A stretch of 9,961 nt of DNA from Alphaproteobacteria bacterium (GTDB lineage: Bacteria > Pseudomonadota > Alphaproteobacteria > JAJFFI01): NCBI GenBank assembly GCA_021776755.1, contig JAJFFI010000370.1, forward strand, positions 1-9,961. The letters run 5' to 3'. A program made the position numbers and the translations under genes. A model generated the notes under the pieces. The model saw only the letters and a program-made list of their open reading frames with translations. It did no database searches and had not been told where the DNA came from. Shown here in pieces: positions 1-6,978 of this stretch (position 1 is the first letter of the stretch; every line of letters starts with the position of its first letter).

Positions 1-775
1 AGAACATCGGGCCGTGCAGCGAGATGCCGTCGCGGTGGCTGGAAATCTCGCTGGCACCAACCCGCAGCCGGTCGATGCTTTCCTTGTGCGTGCGGCGGGT
101 CTGAAGCTCCGTCTGCATCGCATCGATCGCGATCTTTCTCAGACGGTCCACCGGTTCGGCATCGGTCCGGAGGGTGACAGTCCCGTTGCCGCGGCGGCTG
201 GTGTCGAACGCCGCCGATATTGCCGCCGCATGGGCAGAGTCGACCGGCCGGTCCGCTGCATAGGGCGAGCGATTGGTGCGCCGAGCCGGGATCTGGACGA
301 ACAGCGGATCGCGCGCGGCGTCCGCGGCCTTTGTCAGTATGACCCGGGCAAACGGCCTCGAACCCACTTTCCCCTCGGGATACGCCCCCTCAGGAAAATA
401 GACGACATCGGCGCGATAGCTGTCTTCGATCGCCGCCATCTGCAGCAGCTCAAGGAATGCGCCGAGCCCGATCATGATCTGCCGCCCGAAGGGGTCGGTC
501 TCCGGCAGCAGGCGGCTTAGGTCGCAGATGAGCGTGATGACGCCCGGCGTGCGCAGGTCCGCGATCCACGGCTGCATGTTGTGGGGATTGGGCGCGAGTA
601 TGGCCCAGGAGAGCATCCGCTCACGGGCGTCGGTCAGGTCCGCGTCGGGGCCTTGCCAGGCCGAAACCGCCTCGGCGGGCATCCGGTCGCATTGGCTGAG
701 CCCGACAGTGCCGGCCGCCAGCACAACGCCGGTGCCGCCGAGGGTTCGGATGAAGGATCGTCTGGAGAGCGTCAT
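1..775 (-). CDS. Tat-exported nitroreductase-fold protein, Acg family (3' part missing)
   Basis: Reading the minus strand from the ATG at 775 gives 258 residues without a stop, continuing past the left edge. The N-terminus has a twin-arginine signal (SRRSFIR, residues 4-10) followed by a Gly/Ala/Val-rich hydrophobic stretch to about residue 27, so the protein should be exported folded, as expected for a protein carrying a flavin. Residues 61-70 (APNPHNMQPW) match the APSxHNxQPW segment that binds FMN in the Acg/nitroreductase family; PETDPFGRQ and the ARRTNRSPY segment (164-172) also fit that family. Cys29 follows LSQ, which is a poor lipobox, so I do not call a lipoprotein. A GGCAGG-like ribosome site lies just upstream of the start. 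Likely role, inferred from the family, is a periplasmic FMN-binding oxidoreductase or flavin-sequestering protein of unknown substrate. The gene is divergent from the malonyl-CoA decarboxylase and has its own strong promoter overlapped by a probable operator. Confidence 0.8.
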   Translation of the reverse strand, partial: MTLSRRSFIRTLGGTGVVLAAGTVGLSQCDRMPAEAVSAWQGPDADLTDARERMLSWAILAPNPHNMQPWIADLRTPGVITLICDLSRLLPETDPFGRQIMIGLGAFLELLQMAAIEDSYRADVVYFPEGAYPEGKVGSRPFARVILTKAADAARDPLFVQIPARRTNRSPYAADRPVDSAHAAAISAAFDTSRRGNGTVTLRTDAEPVDRLRKIAIDAMQTELQTRRTHKESIDRLRVGASEISSHRDGISLHGPMF

Positions 776-790
776 GGTTGGCCTGCCTTG

Positions 791-838
791 TTGATATATA
801 TTCCGAAGAATATAAATACATTCCAAAGAATATATCAA
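791..838. promoter_or_regulatory. Probable operator: symmetrical AT-rich element with two 17-bp direct repeats
   Basis: The outer 9 bases are a perfect inverted repeat: TTGATATAT at 791-799 and ATATATCAA at 830-838. Inside are two near-identical copies (15 of 17 bases) at 798-814 and 818-834, sharing the core ATTCCrAAGAATATA and offset by exactly 20 bp, about two helical turns. The first copy is itself a palindrome, TATATTC-N4-GAATATA (797-814); the second keeps ATTC-N4-GAAT. This is the geometry of two dimers binding the same face of DNA. It overlaps the -35 and -10 of the minus-strand nitroreductase promoter, so repression of that gene is the simplest reading. The cognate regulator is not in the window; an ArsR- or MarR-type protein would fit the layout but is a guess. 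Confidence 0.6.
809..838 (-). promoter_or_regulatory. Sigma70-type promoter for the nitroreductase gene
   Basis: On the minus strand TTGATA (838-833) serves as -35. It is followed by an 18-bp spacer and TATATT (814-809), or by 17 bp and TTATAT (815-810), as -10. Transcription would start near 803 and leave a leader of about 28 bases before the ATG at 775, with a GGCAGG-like ribosome site in it. Both promoter hexamers lie inside the two operator repeats. No equally good promoter was found on the plus strand for the decarboxylase; TTGATA at 791-796 has only a weak -10 partner. Confidence 0.5.
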
Positions 839-880
839 GTAGAAATGTGCCGTCGCCGTTTTTTGCCCGTGCGGGGGAGG

Positions 881-901
881 GGGGATGTCTGCTACATCCC
901 C
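881..901 (+). promoter_or_regulatory. Hairpin between the ribosome-binding stretch and the decarboxylase start
   Basis: GGGGATGT (881-888) and ACATCCCC (894-901) form a perfect 8-bp stem with a CTGCT loop. It lies directly after the only Shine-Dalgarno-like run (GGGGGAGG, 873-880) and three bases before the ATG at 905. Unfolded, GGAGG is about 24 bases from the start, which is too far; folded, it comes within normal distance. Alternatively the stem blocks initiation. Pairing is seen directly; the function is inferred. Confidence 0.35.
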
Positions 902-904
902 GCC

Positions 905-2356
905 ATGAAAGCGACCATTCCCGATTCCTTCCTCGACCGCACCATGGCTCAGCTTCGCCGGGCCTGGGAGGACTATGCCCCGACGGCGATCGGCGGGCGC
1001 GAAGGGCCGCGCCCGGAGCTGCCGAAGGACGATGCAAGGCGCCTGAAATCCCAGATGCGAGACTGCCTGCAGGGCACCGGTGGCGAGGTTTCGGCGCGGG
1101 CGCGGGCGGCCGCCCTCGGACACACCTATCTCGACCTCAATGCCAAGGGACGGCAGCGGTTTCTCGAACTGCTCGCCCATGAATTCGGCACCGACCGGGA
1201 CGCGGTCGACGCCGCCGCCCTGAAGATCACGGCAGCTCCGCGCGGCGAACAGCGTTACCGCACGGAAAGCGCGCTCCGCTCAGCACTGCAGCCGCCGCGC
1301 CGCCGGTTGCTGACCCAGTTCAACGCGCTTCCCGACGGCACCAAGTTCCTCGTCGACATGCGCGCCGAGGCGATGACGTTTGCCCGCGCCAATAACGATC
1401 TCCGCTCGGTCGAGGGCGATCTCCGCGAGATGTTCGAGCTCTGGTTCGATGTCGGCTTCCTCGAGCTGCGCCGCATCACTTGGGACTCGCCGGCGGCGCT
1501 CCTTGAGAAGTTGATCGACTACGAAGCGGTCCACGAAATCGAGGGCTGGCCCGACCTCAAGAACCGGCTCGACTCGGACCGGCGCCTGTTCGCGTTTTTC
1601 CACCCGCGCATGCCCGACGAGCCGCTGATCTTCGTCGAGGTCGCGCTGGTCGACGGCCTTGCCGGGAACATCCAGCACGTCCTCGATCAGAACGCGCCAC
1701 GCCTCGACCCGCGCGAGGCCGACACCGCAATCTTCTATTCGATCTCGAACTGCCAGGAAGGACTCGCCGGCATCAGCTTCGGCAATTTCCTGATCAAGCG
1801 CGTCGTCGATCATCTGCGAAGCGAGTTTGCGAACCTGAAGACGTTTTCCACGCTCTCCCCGATCCCGGGCTTCGGAAGCTGGCTCGACGAGCAACTCGCC
1901 GCGCTCCGTGAGGACAAGGGCAAGTCCGCGGACAGCCCGGTGGGCGAGGCGCTGTTAACGCCCGCCGAGCGCAAGGCGCTGACGGCGCTCGAGCCGGCGG
2001 TGACCTTCGAGGCCGCCATGAAGCGGCTCATTCTCGATTCCCGCTGGCACGAGGACCGGCCGCTCGCGAAGGTGCTGCAGGCGCCCCTGATGCGGCTCTG
2101 CGCGCGATATCTGGTCGAGGAAAAGCGCCGTGACGGTCAGGCCCGCGACCCGGTGGCGCACTTTCACCTCACCAACGGCGCCCGCGTCGAGCGCCTCAAC
2201 TGGCTCGCCGACACCTCGCCCAAGGGCCGTCTGCAATCGGCCGGCATGATGGTAAACTATCTCTACCGCCTCGCCGATATCGAAAAGAACCACGAGGCCT
2301 ATACGGGCAAAGGCAAGATCGCTATGGCGTCGGATGTGAAAGGATTGGTCAAATGA
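905..2356 (+). CDS. Malonyl-CoA decarboxylase
   Basis: A 483-residue protein, close to the usual bacterial length (called matA in rhizobia, MLYCD in animals). It decarboxylates malonyl-CoA to acetyl-CoA and CO2 in the cytosol. The N-terminal half (to about 190) is the helical domain. The catalytic acetyltransferase-like domain follows, with the family signatures FFHPRMPDEPLIFVEVALV (231-249), ADTAIFYSISNCQEGLAGI (272-290), FGNFLIKRVVDHL (292-304) and STLSPIPGFGSWL (315-327). Ser279/Ser281 in FYSIS and His421 in HFHLTNGA align, from memory, with Ser329 and His423 of the human enzyme. LNWLADTS and the GMMVNYLYRL segment close the domain. The ATG at 905 is preferred because conserved sequence starts soon after it; the purine-rich GGAGG stretch lies unusually far upstream, with a hairpin between. 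No malonyl-CoA synthetase or malonate transporter is adjacent. The stop overlaps the next start (ATGA), so the two genes are probably coupled. Confidence 0.93.
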   Translation: MKATIPDSFLDRTMAQLRRAWEDYAPTAIGGREGPRPELPKDDARRLKSQMRDCLQGTGGEVSARARAAALGHTYLDLNAKGRQRFLELLAHEFGTDRDAVDAAALKITAAPRGEQRYRTESALRSALQPPRRRLLTQFNALPDGTKFLVDMRAEAMTFARANNDLRSVEGDLREMFELWFDVGFLELRRITWDSPAALLEKLIDYEAVHEIEGWPDLKNRLDSDRRLFAFFHPRMPDEPLIFVEVALVDGLAGNIQHVLDQNAPRLDPREADTAIFYSISNCQEGLAGISFGNFLIKRVVDHLRSEFANLKTFSTLSPIPGFGSWLDEQLAALREDKGKSADSPVGEALLTPAERKALTALEPAVTFEAAMKRLILDSRWHEDRPLAKVLQAPLMRLCARYLVEEKRRDGQARDPVAHFHLTNGARVERLNWLADTSPKGRLQSAGMMVNYLYRLADIEKNHEAYTGKGKIAMASDVKGLVK

Positions 2357-2712
2357 TTCTCAGCATGTACGGTCTCGCGAACTGCGACACCTGTCGCAAG
2401 GCCCGGAAATGGCTCGACGGCGAGGGGATCAGCTATACGTTTGTCGATGTCCGCAAGGACGGGATCGGCGCACAGGACGTTGCCCGCTGGGCCGAGGGCG
2501 CCGGCTGGGAAACCCTCCTGAACAAGCGCAGCACGACCTGGCGCGAGCTCTCCGACGACGACAAGGCCGGCCTCAACGCGGCCAGGGCCATTGCGCTCAT
2601 GGCGGCGCACCCGACGCTGGTGAAGCGCCCGGTCTTCGAACTCGGCGGCGTGGGGGCGCCGAAGGTGCATGTGGGCTTCACCAAGGATGTGCAGAAAACG
2701 CTAAAGTCGTAG
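2353..2712 (+). CDS. ArsC/Spx-family thioredoxin-fold protein (YffB-like)
   Basis: A 119-residue cytosolic protein. It opens with the ArsC/Spx/YffB pattern MYGLANCDTCRKARKWL, and Cys11 and Cys14 form a CxxC pair. VDVRKDG (31-37) and the VKRPVFE segment (90-96, the cis-proline strand typical of the family) complete the fold; LLNKRSTTWREL (55-66) matches the YffB-type helix. The family includes glutaredoxin-linked arsenate reductases, the transcription factor Spx, and uncharacterised YffB proteins. The length and the NCDT start fit YffB best, so arsenate reduction should not be assumed, and no ars genes are nearby. The ATG overlaps the stop of the malonyl-CoA decarboxylase by four bases (ATGA), which implies translational coupling and a shared transcript. 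A palindromic intergenic repeat begins 13 bases after its stop and may mark the end of the transcript. Confidence 0.85.
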   Translation: MILSMYGLANCDTCRKARKWLDGEGISYTFVDVRKDGIGAQDVARWAEGAGWETLLNKRSTTWRELSDDDKAGLNAARAIALMAAHPTLVKRPVFELGGVGAPKVHVGFTKDVQKTLKS

Positions 2713-2725
2713 CTTCCAAACGGAG

Positions 2726-2833
2726 CTTCATCCTGAGGCTGCGGCGAAGCCGCACTCGAAGGGCGAAGCGGGCCAAGTGGAGCTTCGGCATCGCATCCTT
2801 CGAGGCTCACTTCGTTCGCGCATCAGGATGAAG
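2726..2833. repeat. Palindromic intergenic repeat of the alphaproteobacterial dispersed type
   Basis: The ends are an 11-bp perfect inverted repeat, CTTCATCCTGA (2726-2736) and TCAGGATGAAG (2823-2833). Nested inside are a GCGGC-GAA-GCCGC stem-loop (2741-2753) and a second inverted pair, CTCGAAGG (2755-2762) with CCTTCGAG (2797-2804). The whole 108-bp unit could fold into a branched structure in either strand. From memory, units with the CTTCATCCTGAGG/CCTTCGAG ends are repeated many times between genes in rhizobial and rhodospirillal genomes; only this copy is visible here. It lies between the ArsC-like gene and the E1-like gene and could limit read-through or protect the upstream mRNA. Confidence 0.7.
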
Positions 2834-2893
2834 GGGTGCGCTTCGCCGATCCGGACTTCGACAATCCCGCTGCTTCCCGCGTAAACTCCCGCC

Positions 2894-5359
2894 ATGCCCA
2901 AGCCCGCCAGGAGATCAGCAAAGCAGTCCCGCGCCATTTCGGCCGAGCGTCTCGTAACCCTCCGTGCGCTCACCCAGAAGGTGTTGTGGCTCTCGTCCTG
3001 GACGATCCACAACGCGAACCACCTCCGGGACAGCCGTGACGGGCTCAAGGTGGGCGGGCATCAGGCGTCGTCGGCCTCGGTCGCGGCGATCCTGGCAGCG
3101 CTCTATTTCGATGTGCTGACGCCGGCCGACCGGGTCGCGGTCAAGCCGCATGCGAGCCCGGTGTTCCACGCGATCCAGTATCTCTTCGGCCACCAGACCC
3201 GCGAGAAGCTCGAGGCGTTCCGGGCCATGGGCGGCGCGCAATCCTATCCCTCGCGCACCAAGGACGTGGACGACGTCGATTTCTCCACGGGCTCGGTCGG
3301 CCTTGGCGTCGCGATGACCAGCTTTGCCGCGATGGTGCAGGACTATCTCGACCTGAAAGACCTGCTGCCGGACGGGCGCGAGGCTGGGCGCATGGTCGCC
3401 ATCGTCGGCGACGCCGAGCTCGACGAAGGCAACGTCTACGAGGCGCTGCTGGAGGGCTGGAAGCACGATGTCCGCAATGTCTGGTGGGTGATCGACTACA
3501 ACCGCCAGAGCCTCGACTCGACCGTCTCCGACCAGCTCTACGGCCGCTTCGACGAGCTCTTCGAGGCGATGGGCTGGACCGTCATCACCGCCAAATACGG
3601 CAAGCTGCTTGAGGCGACCTTCGCCAGGAAAGGCGGCGACACGCTCCGGCGCTGGATCGACGAATGCCCGAACTCGCTCTACGCGGCGCTTTGTTACAAA
3701 GGCGGCGAGATTGCGCGGGCGAGTGACGGGGGTGAAGACGGCGATGATACCATGAAGGGCTGGCGCACGCACCTCGAAGCCGACATCGGCGATGTACCCG
3801 GCATCAAGGACCTGCTGGCGAGCCACGACGATACCGAGCTGCACGCGCTGATGACAAATCTCGCGGGCCACGATCTCGAGACCATGCTCGAGGTTTTTCA
3901 CGGCATCGACGACGACCGCCCGACCTGCATCATCGCCTACACCATCAAGGGCTTCGGCCTGCCCTTCATGGGCCACAAGGACAACCACGCGGGCCTGATG
4001 AACCCCGGCCAGATGGAGGGCTTCCGCGCCACCAACCAGATTGCCGATGGCGAGGAGTGGGAACCGTTCGCGGGGCTCGATCTCCCGGTCGGCGAGCTTA
4101 AGGCGTTTCTCGACGACGTTGCGTTTGCGAAAGAATTCCCCCGCCGTTTCGAGGCACAGCGTCTCGACGTGCCCGCAATCGCGGATCCCGCCGAGGGCAA
4201 AGCCGGAAAGATGGCGACCCAGGACGCCTTCGGCCGCATCCTGAACGAGCTTGCCCGGGGCGACACGGCGCTTGCCGACCGCATCGTCACGACGTCGCCC
4301 GATGTTACGGTTTCGACCAACCTCGGCGCCTGGGTAAACCGGCGCGGTATCTTCGACCGCCGCGACCGCGCCGACACCTTCAAGGACGAGAAAGTCGTCT
4401 CGGCCCAGCAATGGCGCATGTCGCCCCAGGGCCAGCACATCGAGCTCGGCATCGCCGAGAACAATCTCTTTATCCTGCTGGCCGCCCTCGGGCTTGCGCA
4501 TTCGGTGTTCGGCACACGGCTCCTGCCCATCGGCACGCTCTACGATCCGTTCATCTATCGCGGCCTCGATGCGCTCAACTACGCCTGCTACCAGGATGCG
4601 CGGTTCCTGCTGGTCGCCACACCGTCCGGCATCACGCTCGCGCCCGAGGGCGGCGCGCACCAGTCCGTCGGCACGCCGCTGGTGGGCATGGCGCAGGACG
4701 GGCTTGCCTCGTTCGAGCCCGCCTATACCGACGAACTTGCCGTCCTGATGGAATGGACTTTCGACTACATGCAGCGCGACGGGAGCGGAGAGGGCAAGTC
4801 TGCCTGGGAACGCGACCGCGACGGCGGCTCGGTCTATCTGCGGCTCACGACCCGCGCGCTTCCGCAGCCGGGGCGCGAGATGACCGAAGCGCTTCGCGAC
4901 GGCATCATCACCGGCGGCTACTGGCTGCGGCGGCCGGAGGAAGGCACCGAGCTTGCCATCGTCTTCCAGGGCGCCATCGCGCCGGAGGCAATCGCGGCCT
5001 GGGAGCAGATCACCGAAGACATCCCCGGCGTGGGCCTCCTGTGCGTTACCTCCGCCGACCGCCTCAATGCCGGCTGGACGGCGGCGCAACGCGCGCGCCA
5101 GAACGGCGAGCAACCGCAACGCCCGCAGGTCGAGACCCTGCTCGAGGTGCTTGCCGAGGATGCCGGTCTCGTGACCGTCATCGACGGCCATCCGGCGACC
5201 CTCGGCTGGCTCGGCGCGGTTTTCGGCCACCGGGTCCAGTCCCTCGGTGTCGAGCACTTCGGCCAGTCCGCCGATTTGCCGGGCCTCTACGCCAAACACC
5301 GCATCGACACCGATGCGATTCTGGACGCGGCGGCGGCGGTCTTGCTGGACCGCAGCTGA
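2894..5359 (+). CDS. AceE-like thiamine-diphosphate enzyme (homodimeric pyruvate dehydrogenase E1 / transketolase family), short N-terminus
   Basis: An 821-residue protein related along its whole length to homodimeric pyruvate dehydrogenase E1 (AceE, about 887 residues), which decarboxylates pyruvate on ThDP and acetylates the lipoyl group of E2. Residues matching AceE active-site positions are His56 (GGHQAS; AceE His106), His86 (HASP; His142), Asp173 of the metal-binding GDAELDE (Asp230), Asn203 and Gln205 (Asn260, Gln262), His365 in the mobile loop KDNHAG (His407), Glu522 in GIAE (the cofactor-activating Glu571) and His589 in EGGAHQS (His640). The C-terminal segment LGVEHFGQSADLPGL is also AceE-like. 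The constant offset of about 50 shows that the missing part is the N-terminal arm, which AceE uses to bind E2. No lipoyl E2 or E3 gene adjoins. The substrate could be pyruvate or another 2-oxoacid such as 2-oxobutyrate (compare MdeB). No clear Shine-Dalgarno site precedes the ATG; a weak -10-like TAAACT at 2882-2887 would give a nearly leaderless mRNA. Confidence 0.87.
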   Translation: MPKPARRSAKQSRAISAERLVTLRALTQKVLWLSSWTIHNANHLRDSRDGLKVGGHQASSASVAAILAALYFDVLTPADRVAVKPHASPVFHAIQYLFGHQTREKLEAFRAMGGAQSYPSRTKDVDDVDFSTGSVGLGVAMTSFAAMVQDYLDLKDLLPDGREAGRMVAIVGDAELDEGNVYEALLEGWKHDVRNVWWVIDYNRQSLDSTVSDQLYGRFDELFEAMGWTVITAKYGKLLEATFARKGGDTLRRWIDECPNSLYAALCYKGGEIARASDGGEDGDDTMKGWRTHLEADIGDVPGIKDLLASHDDTELHALMTNLAGHDLETMLEVFHGIDDDRPTCIIAYTIKGFGLPFMGHKDNHAGLMNPGQMEGFRATNQIADGEEWEPFAGLDLPVGELKAFLDDVAFAKEFPRRFEAQRLDVPAIADPAEGKAGKMATQDAFGRILNELARGDTALADRIVTTSPDVTVSTNLGAWVNRRGIFDRRDRADTFKDEKVVSAQQWRMSPQGQHIELGIAENNLFILLAALGLAHSVFGTRLLPIGTLYDPFIYRGLDALNYACYQDARFLLVATPSGITLAPEGGAHQSVGTPLVGMAQDGLASFEPAYTDELAVLMEWTFDYMQRDGSGEGKSAWERDRDGGSVYLRLTTRALPQPGREMTEALRDGIITGGYWLRRPEEGTELAIVFQGAIAPEAIAAWEQITEDIPGVGLLCVTSADRLNAGWTAAQRARQNGEQPQRPQVETLLEVLAEDAGLVTVIDGHPATLGWLGAVFGHRVQSLGVEHFGQSADLPGLYAKHRIDTDAILDAAAAVLLDRS

Positions 5360-5421
5360 CCGAAACACGTGGAGACACGCGACAGCGTTTAGACCGGCCC
5401 GTGCATCCAGACCTTAACCTC

Positions 5422-5473
5422 TTGTATATATAAGAAAGGGACACTGGTTGTATATATAAGAAAGGGACACTGG
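5422..5473. repeat. Perfect 26-bp tandem duplication upstream of the histidine kinase
   Basis: Bases 5422-5447 and 5448-5473 are identical and directly adjacent. Each unit has an AT-rich half (TTGTATATATAAG) and a GGGACACTGG half. Nothing else in the 181-bp gap 5360-5540 is clearly structured; no E1 terminator with a T-run is seen there. The TATATA cores look like -10 elements, but neither has a good -35 at 16-18 bp. The duplication could be a repeated regulator site or simply a recent slippage event; lack of divergence between the copies argues that it is young or maintained by selection. Confidence 0.85.
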
Positions 5474-5540
5474 AATTTGATCATGCGGTTAACTTCCGAA
5501 CCCGGGAGTATCTTGCTTTTGCCGCATCGGAGAGACGGCA

Positions 5541-6944
5541 TTGGCGGACACGATCGCACAACAGTCAGGCACCCGGACGGTGTCGCGCGCGGACATCGAC
5601 GCACATCTGCTGCGCAATCTCTTCCGCCGCGTCGGACCGCTTGTCATCGCGAACGTCGCGACCTCGATATTCCTCGTCCTCATGCTGTGGAACCGGACCG
5701 ATCCGGTATGGCTCGCGCTTTGGGGTGCTGCCCTGATCGGCTGGACCATGATGCGGTTCATGCTGGCCCGCGCCTTCCTGGCCCGGCCGCGGCCAGCCTC
5801 GGAGTCGCGGAAATGGATCATCGCGTTCTCCACCGGCTCCGGCGTCAACGGCGTCCTCTGGGGTTTATCGGTGGTGTTCTTCTCGAACTTCTCGCCGGCC
5901 GAAACACAGGCCCCGGAAATGTTCGTGATGGGCGCGCTGACGATCGCGGCGCTCGCGGGATACTCCAACAATCTCTACGCCTTCGGCGCCTTCCTGGTTC
6001 CCGCCCTGCTGCCCTATGGGGAGGCCCTCGCGTTCGCCGGCGGCGTCCTCGACCCCTGGATCGGCGGCTTCTTCTGTCTCTGGATGTTGCTGGCGTGGGT
6101 CATGGCGGTCGGCATTAACGAGGGGTTCGCCGAGTCGGTTGAACTGACGCTGCGGAACTCCGGGCTCGTGGATGATCTGACCGCCGCCCTCCATCAGGCC
6201 GAAGCCGCGAATACCGCAAAATCCCGTTTCATTTCCAACATGAGCCACGAACTCCGCACGCCGCTCAACGCGGTGATCGGTTATTCCGAGCTTATGACGC
6301 AGCGCCTGATGGGGCCGCTCGGCAACGAGAAATACGAAGAATACGCCGAAAGCATTCACAAGAGCGGCGTGCATCTCCTGGGATTTGTCGAGGACATCCT
6401 GAATGTGAGCGAGCTTGAAAGCGGCGACGTCGAACTCGACGAAAGCCGATTCCCCTTTGGCGACCTCCATGCCGAGATCGTCGCGAACTTCGCGCCGGGC
6501 GCCGAGGCCGACGGGGTGACGTTCATCGCGCGGCCGGTTGCCCATGCGCCCTGGCTCCATGCCGACCGGCGCGCCCTCGGCACCGCCATCTCGCACCTCG
6601 TCTCCAATGCCCTGAAGTTCACGCCCGGGGGCGGGAAGGTCGAGCTCCACAGCGCCATCAACGACGATGGCTCACTCCTGGTCCGGGTATCCGACAACGG
6701 CGTGGGTATTCCGCCCGAAATTCTGGCGGATGCGGTTGTGCCCTTCGCGCACATTCAGCAGCGCGACCCCGACAAGAGTGACACGATGGTGCGTGGCGGG
6801 CCCGGCCAGACGACAAAGGGCCTCGGATTGCCGATGGTCCGGATGCTCACGGAGTTGCACGGCGGCCGGCTGGTTCTCGACAGCACGCCGGGCAGGGGCA
6901 CCGTCGCTGAAATCCACCTGCCGAAATACCGCCTCGCCGCCTAG
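5541..6944 (+). CDS. Membrane-bound sensor histidine kinase (orphan, TTG start)
   Basis: A 467-residue inner-membrane kinase. Residues 32-191 hold about six hydrophobic segments (near 32-50, 56-76, 92-114, 126-142, 147-169, 172-191), a compact membrane sensor with little periplasmic sequence. A short helix leads to the HisKA domain with the H-box FISNMSHELRTPLNAVIGYSELM (230-252; phospho-acceptor His236). The ATPase domain has the N-box (SHLVSNALKF, Asn356), the G1 box DNGVGIPPE (385-393) and the G2 box GLGL (427-430), all intact, so it should be active. The sequence type recalls the PleC/DivJ-like kinases of alphaproteobacteria. The start is TTG at 5541: GGAGAG at 5529-5534 is six bases upstream, and no in-frame ATG precedes the first membrane segment. 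No response regulator is next to it, so the partner and signal are unknown. It converges on the cytochrome genes, and its stop lies in a small tandem duplication. Confidence 0.92.
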   Translation: MADTIAQQSGTRTVSRADIDAHLLRNLFRRVGPLVIANVATSIFLVLMLWNRTDPVWLALWGAALIGWTMMRFMLARAFLARPRPASESRKWIIAFSTGSGVNGVLWGLSVVFFSNFSPAETQAPEMFVMGALTIAALAGYSNNLYAFGAFLVPALLPYGEALAFAGGVLDPWIGGFFCLWMLLAWVMAVGINEGFAESVELTLRNSGLVDDLTAALHQAEAANTAKSRFISNMSHELRTPLNAVIGYSELMTQRLMGPLGNEKYEEYAESIHKSGVHLLGFVEDILNVSELESGDVELDESRFPFGDLHAEIVANFAPGAEADGVTFIARPVAHAPWLHADRRALGTAISHLVSNALKFTPGGGKVELHSAINDDGSLLVRVSDNGVGIPPEILADAVVPFAHIQQRDPDKSDTMVRGGPGQTTKGLGLPMVRMLTELHGGRLVLDSTPGRGTVAEIHLPKYRLAA

Positions 6945-6978
6945 TTCTTGTCCTGGCGGCCTAGTTCTTGTCTTGGCG
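6939..6978. repeat. 20-bp tandem duplication at the convergent gene ends
   Basis: Bases 6939-6958 and 6959-6978 match at 19 of 20 positions (one C/T difference at the 15th base), with shared core GCCTAGTTCTTGTC. The right copy is the 3' end of the minus-strand c'-type cytochrome remnant (codons QDKN plus stop). The left copy repeats it and supplies the TAG (6942-6944) that ends the histidine kinase. No terminator hairpin lies between these convergent ends. Confidence 0.85.

Noticed and set aside
14..794. Overlapping plus-strand open frames at the left end
   Set aside because: Their products show no family features, while the minus strand over the same bases encodes a continuous Tat-signal nitroreductase.
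2915..5368. An 817-codon open frame on the minus strand, antisense to the E1-like gene
   Set aside because: It mirrors the GC-rich codon pattern of the real gene, shows no recognisable domain, and the plus-strand product has complete AceE-like catalytic motifs.
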